DNA of 64,000 nt from positions 45,844-109,843 of the forward strand of contig QHUK01000005.1 in the NCBI GenBank assembly GCA_003222085.1, read 5' to 3'. This document shows positions 16,327 through 23,659 of this stretch, piece by piece (position 1 is the stretch's first letter; each line of letters opens with the position of its first letter). The DNA comes from Gemmatimonadota bacterium (GTDB lineage: Bacteria; Gemmatimonadota; Gemmatimonadetes; Gemmatimonadales; GWC2-71-9). The notes under the pieces are model-generated. The model saw only the letters and a list, made by a program, of their open reading frames with translations. It ran no database searches and was not told where the DNA came from. A program made the translations under genes and the position numbers.

Positions 16327-17358
16327 ATGCGTACGACATGTCTGGTTGCCGCGGCGCTAGCGGTGTTGGGCGCTTCCTCGGCACACGCACAACGACGGGC
16401 GCGCATTGGTCCGACCTACTCGTCGATCACCTTGGAGGATCGTTCCGGAGCGAGCCACAGTTTCTCGTCGTTCGGCGGGTCCGTCGCTCTGATTACCAGC
16501 GACGAGGGTGAGACGGGTCTCACGATCGCCCGCTACAACGATCTATCGACCGATAAAGGCCTCCGGCGCCTGAGCCTGTATGCGCTCGACTCCTACTACT
16601 ATCCGGTCGGTACCCGAGGTGTCGTCACACCCTTCGCGCTGACGGCCCTCGGCCTGGCGCGGGTCACAGAGGTCGACTCGCTCTGCCTCCTCTTCATCTC
16701 CTGCAACGCCAACACATCGGCGACCAGCCAGCTCGCGCTCGCCTTCGGACTCGGCATGCGCGTGAATGCCGGACGCGCGGTCGTCGCCACCCTCGCGGGG
16801 CGCTTCCTCGAGGTCCCGGGGAGTCAGATCCAGGCCCTCGAGGCCGTGGCGAGCGCGTCCGTTGCGTTCGGCGGTGTGCGCAAGGGGGAATTCCTCGACG
16901 GTACCGTCGGTCCGGCGGCGAGCTTTCTGATTCCAATCTCCGGCTCGCTGCACGGGCGCGCTCCGTTCGTCGGGGCGCGATTCCGGCGCGACACCAAGAA
17001 GGCGGGCACCGTCGCCGTCCAGATCGACTTGGCCCCCCTGCGGATCACCGGTGCCTGTCCCGCGACGGGCTGCAACGAGAGCGCCGTACTCTTCGCCCCG
17101 GGCTATGAGGCGTCTGTGCGTCCGGTATGGGGGCGGGTGTACGGGCAGTTCGGCCTCCTCCTCGCAGGTGTCTATTCCCAAGGCCCAGACCGGGGCATCG
17201 CCCAGGGGGCGCATGGCGGACTAGGGGTCGATCTGTACGGCGGCCGGCTCATGTGGAACCTGAACTCGCGCCTGCTGTGGCTGCAGCGCAACTCCGGGGA
17301 AAACGTGTTCGGCGTGCAGGTGGGGGTCTCGGTGAGCCCGAGAATCGGGCGGCGGTAG
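16327..17358 (+). CDS. Outer-membrane beta-barrel-like secreted protein
   Basis: The 343-residue protein has a signal peptide (MRTTCLVAAALAVLG...SAHAQ) followed by many alternating short amphipathic strands with Gly/Ser-rich turns, ending in a strand VGVSVSPRIGRR, as in small outer-membrane barrels. Two cysteine pairs (CLLFISC; CPATGC) could form disulfides. ATG 16327 is preferred to TTG 16321; TTATCC lies 7 nt before it as a possible -10. The TAG stop is contributed by the left arm of a palindromic repeat. No specific family is recognised. Confidence 0.72.
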   Translation: MRTTCLVAAALAVLGASSAHAQRRARIGPTYSSITLEDRSGASHSFSSFGGSVALITSDEGETGLTIARYNDLSTDKGLRRLSLYALDSYYYPVGTRGVVTPFALTALGLARVTEVDSLCLLFISCNANTSATSQLALAFGLGMRVNAGRAVVATLAGRFLEVPGSQIQALEAVASASVAFGGVRKGEFLDGTVGPAASFLIPISGSLHGRAPFVGARFRRDTKKAGTVAVQIDLAPLRITGACPATGCNESAVLFAPGYEASVRPVWGRVYGQFGLLLAGVYSQGPDRGIAQGAHGGLGVDLYGGRLMWNLNSRLLWLQRNSGENVFGVQVGVSVSPRIGRR

Positions 17359-17433
17359 AAGACGGTAGTAGGCGGTAGAGGACGGTAGACGAGGCGCTTA
17401 CGACCTCTACCGTCCTCTACCGTCCTCTACCGC
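17351..17433. repeat. Palindromic tandem-repeat element, period 10
   Basis: The left arm (17351-17390) has four 10-mers of the GGCGGTAGAA/GACGGTAGTA type, the centre is 13 nt, and the right arm (17404-17433) has three complementary units (CCTCTACCGT). The stop codon of the barrel gene is the TAG of the first unit. Confidence 0.88.
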
Positions 17434-17435
17434 CT

Positions 17436-17465
17436 GGGGGCAGGGTTGGGCGGGGCGGGGTTGGG
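17436..17465 (+). other. G-rich run with G-quadruplex potential
   Basis: Six runs of three to five G occur in 30 bases (17436-17440, 17443-17445, 17448-17450, 17452-17455, 17457-17460, 17463-17465). They directly precede and overlap the -35 region of the Rrf2 promoter. Folding is only predicted. Confidence 0.5.
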
Positions 17466-17490
17466 TTGTGCGGGGCTACCGCCGTATATT
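17461..17490 (+). promoter_or_regulatory. Promoter of the Rrf2 regulator gene, leaderless type
   Basis: TTGGGT (17461-17466), an 18-nt spacer and TATATT (17485-17490). The ATG is only 6 nt after the -10 box and there is no Shine-Dalgarno sequence, so the mRNA is probably leaderless. Confidence 0.6.
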
Positions 17491-17496
17491 GTTTCT

Positions 17497-17949
17497 ATGC
17501 GCGTCACCACCTGGGCCGAATACGGGTTGATCGTCTCCGTGAACCTCGCGAAGCGGGCGGGGCAGGGGCCGGTCGCGGCGCGCGAGCTCGCCGAGCAGGA
17601 GCGGCTGCCCCACGATTACGTGGAGCAGATTCTCTTGCGCCTACGGCGTGCCGGTCTGGTGGATTCGGTCCGTGGCGCCAAGGGCGGTTACCACCTTGCC
17701 CGTGAGCCCCAGGTCATCACCGTCAAAGACGTGATCGAAGCCTCGGAGCACGTCACCTTCGAAGTGAACTGCGATCTCCATCCCGTCGACCCTCAGCGAT
17801 GTAGTCCGGAGGCTGCGTGCAGCATCCGGCCCGTCTGGCGAATGCTGGAGCAACGGATCAACGATCTGTTGGCCGGCATCTCGCTCGCGGACCTCACGCA
17901 CGATGAGCCTGAGCTGTATCACATCGCCGGGGCGCTGGCCGGGAACTAG
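17497..17949 (+). CDS. Rrf2-family transcriptional regulator with likely Fe-S cluster
   Basis: The 150-residue protein has an N-terminal winged helix (RVTTWAEYGLIVSVNLA, recognition region LPHDYVEQILLRLRRAGLV, wing RGAKGGYHLA). It then has three cysteines, Cys92, Cys102 and Cys108, in the region that holds the cluster in IscR and NsrR. Glu8 is at the position where NsrR and RsrR use an acidic ligand. It probably senses Fe-S, redox or sulfur state. It heads the sulfur island, with an inverted repeat between it and the sulfurtransferase that could be its operator. Cluster type is not predictable by eye. Confidence 0.88.
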   Translation: MRVTTWAEYGLIVSVNLAKRAGQGPVAARELAEQERLPHDYVEQILLRLRRAGLVDSVRGAKGGYHLAREPQVITVKDVIEASEHVTFEVNCDLHPVDPQRCSPEAACSIRPVWRMLEQRINDLLAGISLADLTHDEPELYHIAGALAGN

Positions 17950-17980
17950 ACCCGCCATCCCAACTGTTTTTTTTGGACTG

Positions 17981-18005
17981 AAACCCGACTTGCGCTGTCG
18001 GGTTT
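17981..18005. promoter_or_regulatory. Perfect 9-bp inverted repeat upstream of the sulfurtransferase gene
   Basis: AAACCCGAC (17981-17989), 7-nt loop, GTCGGGTTT (17997-18005). It ends 20 nt before the sulfurtransferase start codon and follows an 8-T run (17967-17974). It could be an operator for the adjacent Rrf2 protein or an RNA hairpin; no good -10/-35 pair is visible around it. Confidence 0.5.
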
Positions 18006-18024
18006 AACCTGATTGGAGGCACGC

Positions 18025-18876
18025 GTGGCGTACGCGCATCCCGAGGTGCTCGTTTCCACCGAGTGGGTGGCGGGGCACCTTACTGACCCAAGCATCCGCC
18101 TGATCGAAGTCGACGTGGACACGACGGCCTACGACTCCGGGCACATCGCGGGCGCGGTCGGCTGGAACTGGCAGTCGCAGTTGAACGATCCGGTGCAGCG
18201 CGACATCCCGGACAAGAAGGCGTTCGCGAAGCTCCTGTCGGACGCTGGTGTCACGCCGAAGACCACGGTCGTCCTGTATGGCGACAACAACAACTGGTTT
18301 GCCGCGTTCGCTTTCTGGTTGCTCCAGCTGTATGGGCACACCAATGCGAAGCTGATGAACGGCGGCCGCGCGAAATGGGTGGCGGAAGGGCGTCACCTGG
18401 TGACCGAGCGCTCGAGCGTGCGGGCCACGACGTATCCGGTGCCTAAGAAAGCGAACGCCGCGATCCGCGCCAGGCGTCCGGAGGTCGAGAAGGCGCTCAA
18501 GGCCAAGAAGACCGCTTTGGTGGACGTGCGGTCCACCCCCGAATTCGTCGGCGAGATCATTGCACCGCCGGGGATGACCGAGACCGCGCAGCGTGCGGGG
18601 CATATCCCCGGCGCCAAGAACGTTCCGTGGAGCAAGGCGGTCGCGACCGACGGCACATTCAAGCCGTTCGAGGAGCTGCAGCAGCTCTACAAGGGCGCCA
18701 AGGTGATCGACGGCAAGGACGAGGTCATCGCCTACTGCCGCATCGGCGAACGGTCGAGCCACACCTGGTTCGCGCTCAAGTATCTGCTGGGCGTGAAAAA
18801 GGTGCGCAACTACGACGGCTCGTGGACGGAATGGGGCAACCTGGTCGGGGCGCCGATCGCGAAGGGAGCGGAATGA
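18025..18876 (+). CDS. Two-domain rhodanese-type sulfurtransferase
   Basis: The 283-residue protein has two rhodanese domains. The N-terminal one is inactive-looking, and the C-terminal one carries the active-site loop CRIGERSSH with the persulfide-forming cysteine. This is the arrangement of thiosulfate/3-mercaptopyruvate sulfurtransferases. The CRIGERS loop is the thiosulfate-type form more than the mercaptopyruvate CG[ST]GV[ST] form. GTG 18025 has GGAGG at 18015-18019. It overlaps the cysteine synthase gene by ATGA and may supply sulfane sulfur to the carrier-protein pathway downstream. Confidence 0.9.
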   Translation: MAYAHPEVLVSTEWVAGHLTDPSIRLIEVDVDTTAYDSGHIAGAVGWNWQSQLNDPVQRDIPDKKAFAKLLSDAGVTPKTTVVLYGDNNNWFAAFAFWLLQLYGHTNAKLMNGGRAKWVAEGRHLVTERSSVRATTYPVPKKANAAIRARRPEVEKALKAKKTALVDVRSTPEFVGEIIAPPGMTETAQRAGHIPGAKNVPWSKAVATDGTFKPFEELQQLYKGAKVIDGKDEVIAYCRIGERSSHTWFALKYLLGVKKVRNYDGSWTEWGNLVGAPIAKGAE

Positions 18877-19856
18877 AGACGACGGTAGAGGGCGGTAGAG
18901 GACGGCAGAGGACGGTAGAGGCGGGGAGCGTCGAGCCCGCGCTGTGGGGGCTGGTCGGCAACACGCCGCTCATCCCTCTACCGTCTTCTACCGTCTTCGA
19001 CCGTCCTCTACCGTCGGTCTTTCTCAAGGCCGAGTGGCTCAACCCCGGCGGGTCGGTGAAGGACCGGGCAGCGCTCTACATCCTGCGGGACGGCGTCGCG
19101 CGCGGTGAGCTCCCCGCAAAGCGGCTGCTCGATTCCTCGAGCGGCAATACGGCGATCGCCTACGCGATGCTGGGCGCCGCCGCGGGCATCGAGGTCACGG
19201 TGTGCGTGCCGGCGAACGCGAGCGCGGAGCGCAAGGCGCTGCTCGCGACGTACGGCGCGGAAGTGATCTTTACCGACCCGCTCGACGGCTCGGACGGCGC
19301 GATCCGTGCGGCCCACGAGCTCGCGGCGACGTGGCCTCACCGATACTGGTACGCCGATCAGTACAACCACCCGGCGAACGCGCGGGCCCACTACGTCACC
19401 ACCGCGGAGGAGATCTGGCGGCAGACGGCCGGCCGGATCACGCACCTGGTCGCGGGGCTCGGCACGACCGGTACGCTGATGGGAACCGGGCGGCGTTTGA
19501 AGGAATTGAGTGCTGGCGTCGAGCTCGTCGCGGTGCAACCCGACGGACCGTTCCACGGGTTGGAGGGGTTGAAGCACCTCGCGACCGCGATCGTGCCGGG
19601 CATCTACGATCCGGCGCTTCCGACGCGGACGGAATTCGTGACCACGGAGGATGCGGAGGACGCGGTGCGACGATTGGCGAAGCAGGCGGGATTGTTCGTG
19701 GGGTGGTCATCCGGAGCCGCGATCGTGGCGGCGGAGCGGCTGCTGTCCGCCGGTCCGGCCGTCCACCGGTCCGACGCCGTGGTGGTCGTCATCGCCCCGG
19801 ATTCGGGGGACCGGTACTTGAGCGAGCAAGGGCGGCTCGCGGGGGAGCGTCGATGA
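18873..19856 (+). CDS. cysM: Cysteine synthase, CysM type, containing two repeat-encoded segments
   Basis: The 327-residue PLP enzyme has GNTPLIPL, the PLP lysine in NPGGSVKDRAA, the SSGNTAIAYAM substrate loop and the phosphate-binding GTTGTLMGTGR. It makes cysteine from an activated serine. Next to JAMM and CysO-like genes it most resembles mycobacterial CysM, which uses O-phosphoserine and a thiocarboxylated carrier protein. Residues about 3-18 (TTVEGGRGRQRTVEAG) and about 35-48 (PLPSSTVFDRPLPS) are encoded by the two arms of a palindromic tandem repeat, in the N-terminal tail and in a variable loop, so the catalytic core is intact. Overlaps: ATGA with the sulfurtransferase and 4 nt with the JAMM gene. 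Confidence 0.9.
   Translation: MKTTVEGGRGRQRTVEAGSVEPALWGLVGNTPLIPLPSSTVFDRPLPSVFLKAEWLNPGGSVKDRAALYILRDGVARGELPAKRLLDSSSGNTAIAYAMLGAAAGIEVTVCVPANASAERKALLATYGAEVIFTDPLDGSDGAIRAAHELAATWPHRYWYADQYNHPANARAHYVTTAEEIWRQTAGRITHLVAGLGTTGTLMGTGRRLKELSAGVELVAVQPDGPFHGLEGLKHLATAIVPGIYDPALPTRTEFVTTEDAEDAVRRLAKQAGLFVGWSSGAAIVAAERLLSAGPAVHRSDAVVVVIAPDSGDRYLSEQGRLAGERR
18881..19016. repeat. Palindromic tandem-repeat element, period 10, inside cysM
   Basis: The left arm (18881-18924) has four 10-mers of the GACGGTAGAG type. The right arm (18974-19016) has complementary units (CCGTCTTCTA, CCGTCCTCTA). The 49-nt centre encodes the conserved LWGLVGNTPLI block. The whole element is translated in frame. Confidence 0.88.
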
Positions 19857-20296
19857 CGCTCGTACTCGACCCGCGGCATGTGGCGGCGATCCGCCGGCAC
19901 GGCGAGGCGGACTACCCGGCCGAAGCCTGCGGCCTGATCGGCGGCGCGCTCGAGGGTGATCGCAAGGTCGCCGTTCAGCTCGTGCCGCTCATGAACCAAC
20001 GGACCGACTCGGCGCGCAACCGCTATCTCATCGATCCCGAGTCGTTCCGGCGCGCTCAGGAGAAGCTGGAGCGCGACGGACTCGACGTCATCGGGGTGTA
20101 CCATTCGCACCCCGACCACCCGCCCGCACCGTCCGCATTCGACCGCGAGCACGCCTGGCCCTGGCTGTCGTACGTCATCGTCGGCGTGGGGCACGGCCGG
20201 GCCGGCGAGCTCAAGAGCTGGGTCCTGGCCCATGACCGCGGGACCTTCGATGAGGAGCCTATCACCAGCGAGGAACGGAAGGTCGTATGGCAGTGA
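19853..20296 (+). CDS. mec: JAMM/MPN+ metallopeptidase, Mec-like
   Basis: The 147-residue protein has all JAMM zinc-site residues: Glu24 (AEACGLIGG) and His84-x-His86-x7-Ser94-x2-Asp97 (YHSHPDHPPAPSAFD). In mycobacteria the homologous Mec enzyme releases cysteine from the C-terminus of the carrier CysO after CysM has added it. Here it lies between cysM and a CysO-E1-rhodanese fusion and overlaps both, which supports the same job. It could also cut the fusion after its Gly-Gly. Confidence 0.92.
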   Translation: MTLVLDPRHVAAIRRHGEADYPAEACGLIGGALEGDRKVAVQLVPLMNQRTDSARNRYLIDPESFRRAQEKLERDGLDVIGVYHSHPDHPPAPSAFDREHAWPWLSYVIVGVGHGRAGELKSWVLAHDRGTFDEEPITSEERKVVWQ

Positions 20297-21714
20297 CGGT
20301 TCTGATCCCAACGCCGCTCCGCCCGTTCGTGGGCGGGCGTGACACACTCGAGCTGGAGGGGGGCAGTGTGGGGGAGCTGCTCGACCGGCTCACGGGCGAG
20401 CACGCCGCCCTGAAGCCGCATCTCTTTGCTACCGACGGCCGGCTGCGCAGCTTTGTGAACGTCTACGTGAACGACCGGGACATCCGGCAGCTCGCCCAGC
20501 GCGAGACGCCGGTACAGTCGGGCGATACGGTCTCCATTATCCCGAGCATTGCCGGGGGAACGGCGGTGGCGGACGTGCTGCCCAAGCTGTCGCACGAAGA
20601 GATCCTGCGCTACTCGCGCCACCTCATCCTTCCCGATGTGGGCGTCGAGGGACAGCAGAAACTCAAGGCGGCACGCGTGCTGCTCGTCGGCGCGGGCGGG
20701 CTCGGGTCGCCCGCCGCGCTCTACCTCGCGGCCGCGGGGGTGGGGACGCTCGGGCTCGTGGACTTCGACGTGGTCGACAAGACCAACCTGCAGCGTCAGA
20801 TCCTCCACGGCACGTCCACGGTCGGTGTGTCGAAGCTTGAGTCCGCGACCGCGCGGATCCACGACCTGAACCCCAATGTTCGGGTGGAGACGTTCGAGAC
20901 GCGGCTCACGTCGGAGAACGCGCTGGACATCATCCGCGAGTTCGACATCGTGGCGGACGGCACGGACAACTTCCCGACCCGCTACCTCGTCAACGACGCA
21001 TGCGTGCTGCTCGACAAGCCCAACGTCTACGGCTCGATCTTCCGGTTCGAGGGCCAGGCGTCGGTGTTCTACGCCCGCCAGGGGCCGTGCTACCGCTGCC
21101 TCTACTCCGAGCCGCCGCCTCCGGGACTCGTCCCGTCGTGCGCTGAAGGTGGTGTGCTCGGCGTCCTCCCCGGGATCATCGGCTCGATCCAGGCGATGGA
21201 GACGATCAAGCTCATCCTCGGCGCGGGTCAGCCCCTCATCGGACGCCTGGTCCTGTTCGACGCGCTCAAGTTGCAGTTCCGCGAGCTCAAGCTGGAAAAG
21301 GACCCCGACTGCCCGGTCTGCGGGGCGCACCCCACGGTGACCGAGCTGATCGACTACCAGGCGTTCTGCGGCATCGGCGCCGAACCGGCGTACGACGGGG
21401 CAGAGATCACCGCGGAGGAGCTCCGGGATGAATGGCAGCGGAACCCGGAGCTGGTGGTGATCGACGTGCGGGAGCCGCACGAGCACGAGATCGCGCACAT
21501 CGACGGCGCGGTGCTGATACCCCTGGGGGAGCTGCCGGATCGGCTGGGAGAGCTGGACGGGCACCGCGAGATCGTGACGCACTGCCACCACGGAGCGCGC
21601 TCACTCAAGGCGCTCGAGATCCTCAAGGCCGCAGGCTTTTCGAAAGTGCGGAGTCTCCGGGGCGGGATCGACGCGTGGGCGGTGAACGTGGACCCGAGTC
21701 TGCCGAGATACTGA
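20287..21714 (+). CDS. Fused CysO/MoaD-like sulfur carrier, MoeB/ThiF-type E1 and rhodanese
   Basis: The 475-residue polypeptide has three parts. Residues 1-91 are a ubiquitin-fold MoaD/ThiS/CysO carrier ending in SIAGG (Gly90-Gly91). Residues about 100-345 are an E1-like adenylyltransferase with GAGGLGSPAALYLA, FDVVDKTNLQRQ and the zinc pairs CYRC/CPVC. Residues about 370-475 are a rhodanese domain with active cysteine in THCHHGARS. Normally the carrier must end freely in Gly-Gly to be adenylated and thiocarboxylated; here TAVADVLPKLSHEE follows directly, so cleavage after Gly91 or another mechanism is needed. In mycobacteria these are separate CysO and MoeZR proteins. GTG codons at 20566 and 20575 could allow internal initiation of the E1 part. 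Confidence 0.92.
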   Translation: MAVTVLIPTPLRPFVGGRDTLELEGGSVGELLDRLTGEHAALKPHLFATDGRLRSFVNVYVNDRDIRQLAQRETPVQSGDTVSIIPSIAGGTAVADVLPKLSHEEILRYSRHLILPDVGVEGQQKLKAARVLLVGAGGLGSPAALYLAAAGVGTLGLVDFDVVDKTNLQRQILHGTSTVGVSKLESATARIHDLNPNVRVETFETRLTSENALDIIREFDIVADGTDNFPTRYLVNDACVLLDKPNVYGSIFRFEGQASVFYARQGPCYRCLYSEPPPPGLVPSCAEGGVLGVLPGIIGSIQAMETIKLILGAGQPLIGRLVLFDALKLQFRELKLEKDPDCPVCGAHPTVTELIDYQAFCGIGAEPAYDGAEITAEELRDEWQRNPELVVIDVREPHEHEIAHIDGAVLIPLGELPDRLGELDGHREIVTHCHHGARSLKALEILKAAGFSKVRSLRGGIDAWAVNVDPSLPRY

Positions 21715-21734
21715 GCCGACTGCAGGTTGGTCCA

Positions 21735-21810
21735 GGGTTGTGGAGGATGGTGGAAGATGGTGGAGGTAACCTCCAAAACCTCCACCAACCTCCACCGACC
21801 TTCACAACCT
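21735..21810. repeat. Palindromic tandem-repeat element, period 10, second sequence type
   Basis: The left arm (21735-21767) repeats TGGAGGATGG/TGGAAGATGG and the right arm (21768-21810) repeats TCCACCAACC/TCCACCGACC. The arms meet with almost no loop. It lies between the CysO-E1 fusion stop and the tRNA gene. Confidence 0.85.
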
Positions 21811-21818
21811 CCCTGCGC

Positions 21819-21903
<85 letters not shown>

Positions 21904-21958
21904 CCGTTCGCGGAACGGCGAATATAGACGGCGGTATAACCTCAAGTCAACTCTTGGC

Positions 21959-21987
21959 TTGACCGCTTCCACCCCGATTTCTATCTT
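21959..21987 (+). promoter_or_regulatory. Promoter of smpB
   Basis: TTGACC (21959-21964), 17-nt spacer, TATCTT (21982-21987), a good sigma-70-type match. The GTG start at 21999 is 11 nt after the -10 box, so the leader is at most a few bases. Confidence 0.75.
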
Positions 21988-21998
21988 GCGCTGGCCCG

Positions 21999-22454
21999 GT
22001 GGACAAAGTCTCCATAGCCCGCAACCCGCGGGCGCGACATGACTACCATCTCCTGGAGACGTGGGAGGCCGGCCTCGTGCTCACGGGAACGGAAGTCAAG
22101 TCGCTGCGCGCGGGGAGAGCGAGTCTGGGCGAAGCGTACGCGCACGTGCGCAACGGCGAAGTGTGGCTCGAGGGACTCTCGATCTCCGCCTATCTGCCGG
22201 GCAGCTACAACAACCCGCCGCCCGCACGCTCCCGCAAGCTGCTGCTCCACGGGCAGGAAATCCGGAAGCTCGTCGGCGGCACGAGCCGTAAAGGACTCAC
22301 CATCGTGCCGCTCGAGCTCTACTTCAAGGACGGCCTTGCCAAGGTGGCGATCGCGCTCGCCAAGGCGAAGAAGCAGCACGATAAGCGCGAAGAGCTGAGG
22401 CGGCGTGTGGCGGAGCGGGAGCTCGCGCGCGGCGTAAAGGGGAAACGGACATGA
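21999..22454 (+). CDS. smpB: SsrA-binding protein SmpB
   Basis: The 151-residue protein matches SmpB throughout: IARNPRARHDYHLLETWEAGLVLTGTEVKSLR at the start, the KLLLHGQEIRKL strand and the basic C-terminal tail (KAKKQHDKREELRRR). It binds tmRNA and delivers it to stalled ribosomes. GTG 21999 sits next to the promoter. The last bases overlap the amidase gene (ATGA). No tmRNA gene was recognised in the window. Confidence 0.97.
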   Translation: MDKVSIARNPRARHDYHLLETWEAGLVLTGTEVKSLRAGRASLGEAYAHVRNGEVWLEGLSISAYLPGSYNNPPPARSRKLLLHGQEIRKLVGGTSRKGLTIVPLELYFKDGLAKVAIALAKAKKQHDKREELRRRVAERELARGVKGKRT

Positions 22455-23659
22455 GCGTGCTGGTGTGGGCCCTGCTCGCGACCGTCGCGCCTCCCCTGCC
22501 GCCGCAGGTCGTGGTGATCGCGACGCCCCGCGGTGAGACGAGCGTGCCGGTGACGACGGAGCGCGGGACGGCAGCCGTCGCGGCCCTTCGACTCGGACCG
22601 CCGCTCGGCCTCACGGCGGTCCTGGATGGCTCCCGGGTGACGGTGGGTCTCTCCGGCGCCGTGTTTGTGTTCCAGCTGGGTGCGGCATTCGTGCGCGCCG
22701 GCGGCGTCGTGTACGGCCTCGTGGGCGAGCCGTACGTGGCGCGCGACAGCGTGTTCCTGCCCCTCCAATGGCTCGCCGACTGCGTGCCGCGGGCGCTGGG
22801 GGGCCGCTACCGCTGGGACCCGGGGTCCGGAGGGGGCACGGGCCGTCTGGTCGAGCTACCGATTGCCGCTTCCCCCCCTGCTTCCACCGCCGCTCCCAGC
22901 TCCGCCCCGAACCCGATCACGGGGCTGCGCCACCGCCACGCCATCGTCATCGATCCCGGCCACGGCGGTGTCGATCCCGGGAACCCCGGTCGCTATTTCC
23001 CGGGTCACCTCGTGGAGAAGGACATCACGCTGGCCATCGGACGGCTGTTACGGGCGGAGCTGGTGCGTCGAGCCATCGCCGTCTCGCTGACGCGATCGAC
23101 CGACACCCTCATCGATCTGGCGGATCGCGGGGCGCTCTGCAAGGCGGCGTGCGATTTGTTCGTGAGCATCCATGTGAACGCGATGCCCGATGGGGGGCGC
23201 GCCGACCGGGTGAGCGGAGTGGAGACCTACTTTCTCTCGGATGCGAAGACGGAAGACCAGCAGCGCGTGGCGCAAATGGAAAATGAGGCGATCCGCTTCG
23301 AGAGCGGCACATCGGGCGCCGCGACGGGGCCCCTGGGGTTCATCCTGCGCGACCTGCAGCTGAACGAATACCTGCGCGAGTCGGCGCTGCTCGCCCGGCT
23401 GGTCCAGGACTCCGCGGCCCGGGTCCATCCCGGCGGCGATCGCGGCGTGCAGCAGGCGGGCTTCACAGTCCTCACCACCGCGCGGCGACCCGCCATTCTC
23501 GTCGAGACCGGGTTCGCCACGAATCGCACCGACGGCGCGTTTCTCGCCTCGAGTCTGGGCCAGCACAAGATCGCGAGCGCGATCGCCGACGGCATCGTCG
23601 CCTACCTGCTCGAGTTCGAGCGCAAGCTCGCGATCGCCGCGCCGGCGAGGGGCCGGTGA
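22451..23659 (+). CDS. N-acetylmuramoyl-L-alanine amidase (Amidase_3)
   Basis: The 402-residue protein has an N-terminal export signal, a beta-rich domain of about 130 residues, a Pro/Ala linker, and a C-terminal zinc amidase domain. The zinc and catalytic motifs are VIDPGHGGVDPG, the Glu in GHLVEKDITL, SIHVNA and the final VETGFATN glutamate. It cleaves the amide between MurNAc and the peptide stem in the periplasm, as AmiC-type division enzymes do. It overlaps smpB and pyrD by 4 nt each. Confidence 0.92.
   Translation: MSVLVWALLATVAPPLPPQVVVIATPRGETSVPVTTERGTAAVAALRLGPPLGLTAVLDGSRVTVGLSGAVFVFQLGAAFVRAGGVVYGLVGEPYVARDSVFLPLQWLADCVPRALGGRYRWDPGSGGGTGRLVELPIAASPPASTAAPSSAPNPITGLRHRHAIVIDPGHGGVDPGNPGRYFPGHLVEKDITLAIGRLLRAELVRRAIAVSLTRSTDTLIDLADRGALCKAACDLFVSIHVNAMPDGGRADRVSGVETYFLSDAKTEDQQRVAQMENEAIRFESGTSGAATGPLGFILRDLQLNEYLRESALLARLVQDSAARVHPGGDRGVQQAGFTVLTTARRPAILVETGFATNRTDGAFLASSLGQHKIASAIADGIVAYLLEFERKLAIAAPARGR

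Noticed and set aside
17967..17974. Run of eight T after the Rrf2 gene as a rho-independent terminator
   Set aside because: No stable hairpin precedes it; the only hairpin lies after the T-run.
17351..19016. CRISPR-like array from the repeated 10-mers
   Set aside because: Units are only 10 bp, directly adjacent with no spacers, arranged as inverted arms, and no cas genes are present.
20566..20577. Separate E1 gene starting at an internal GTG instead of a fusion
   Set aside because: The frame is continuous from the carrier with no stop, and the carrier would then have no stop codon of its own; internal initiation remains possible but cannot replace the fusion.
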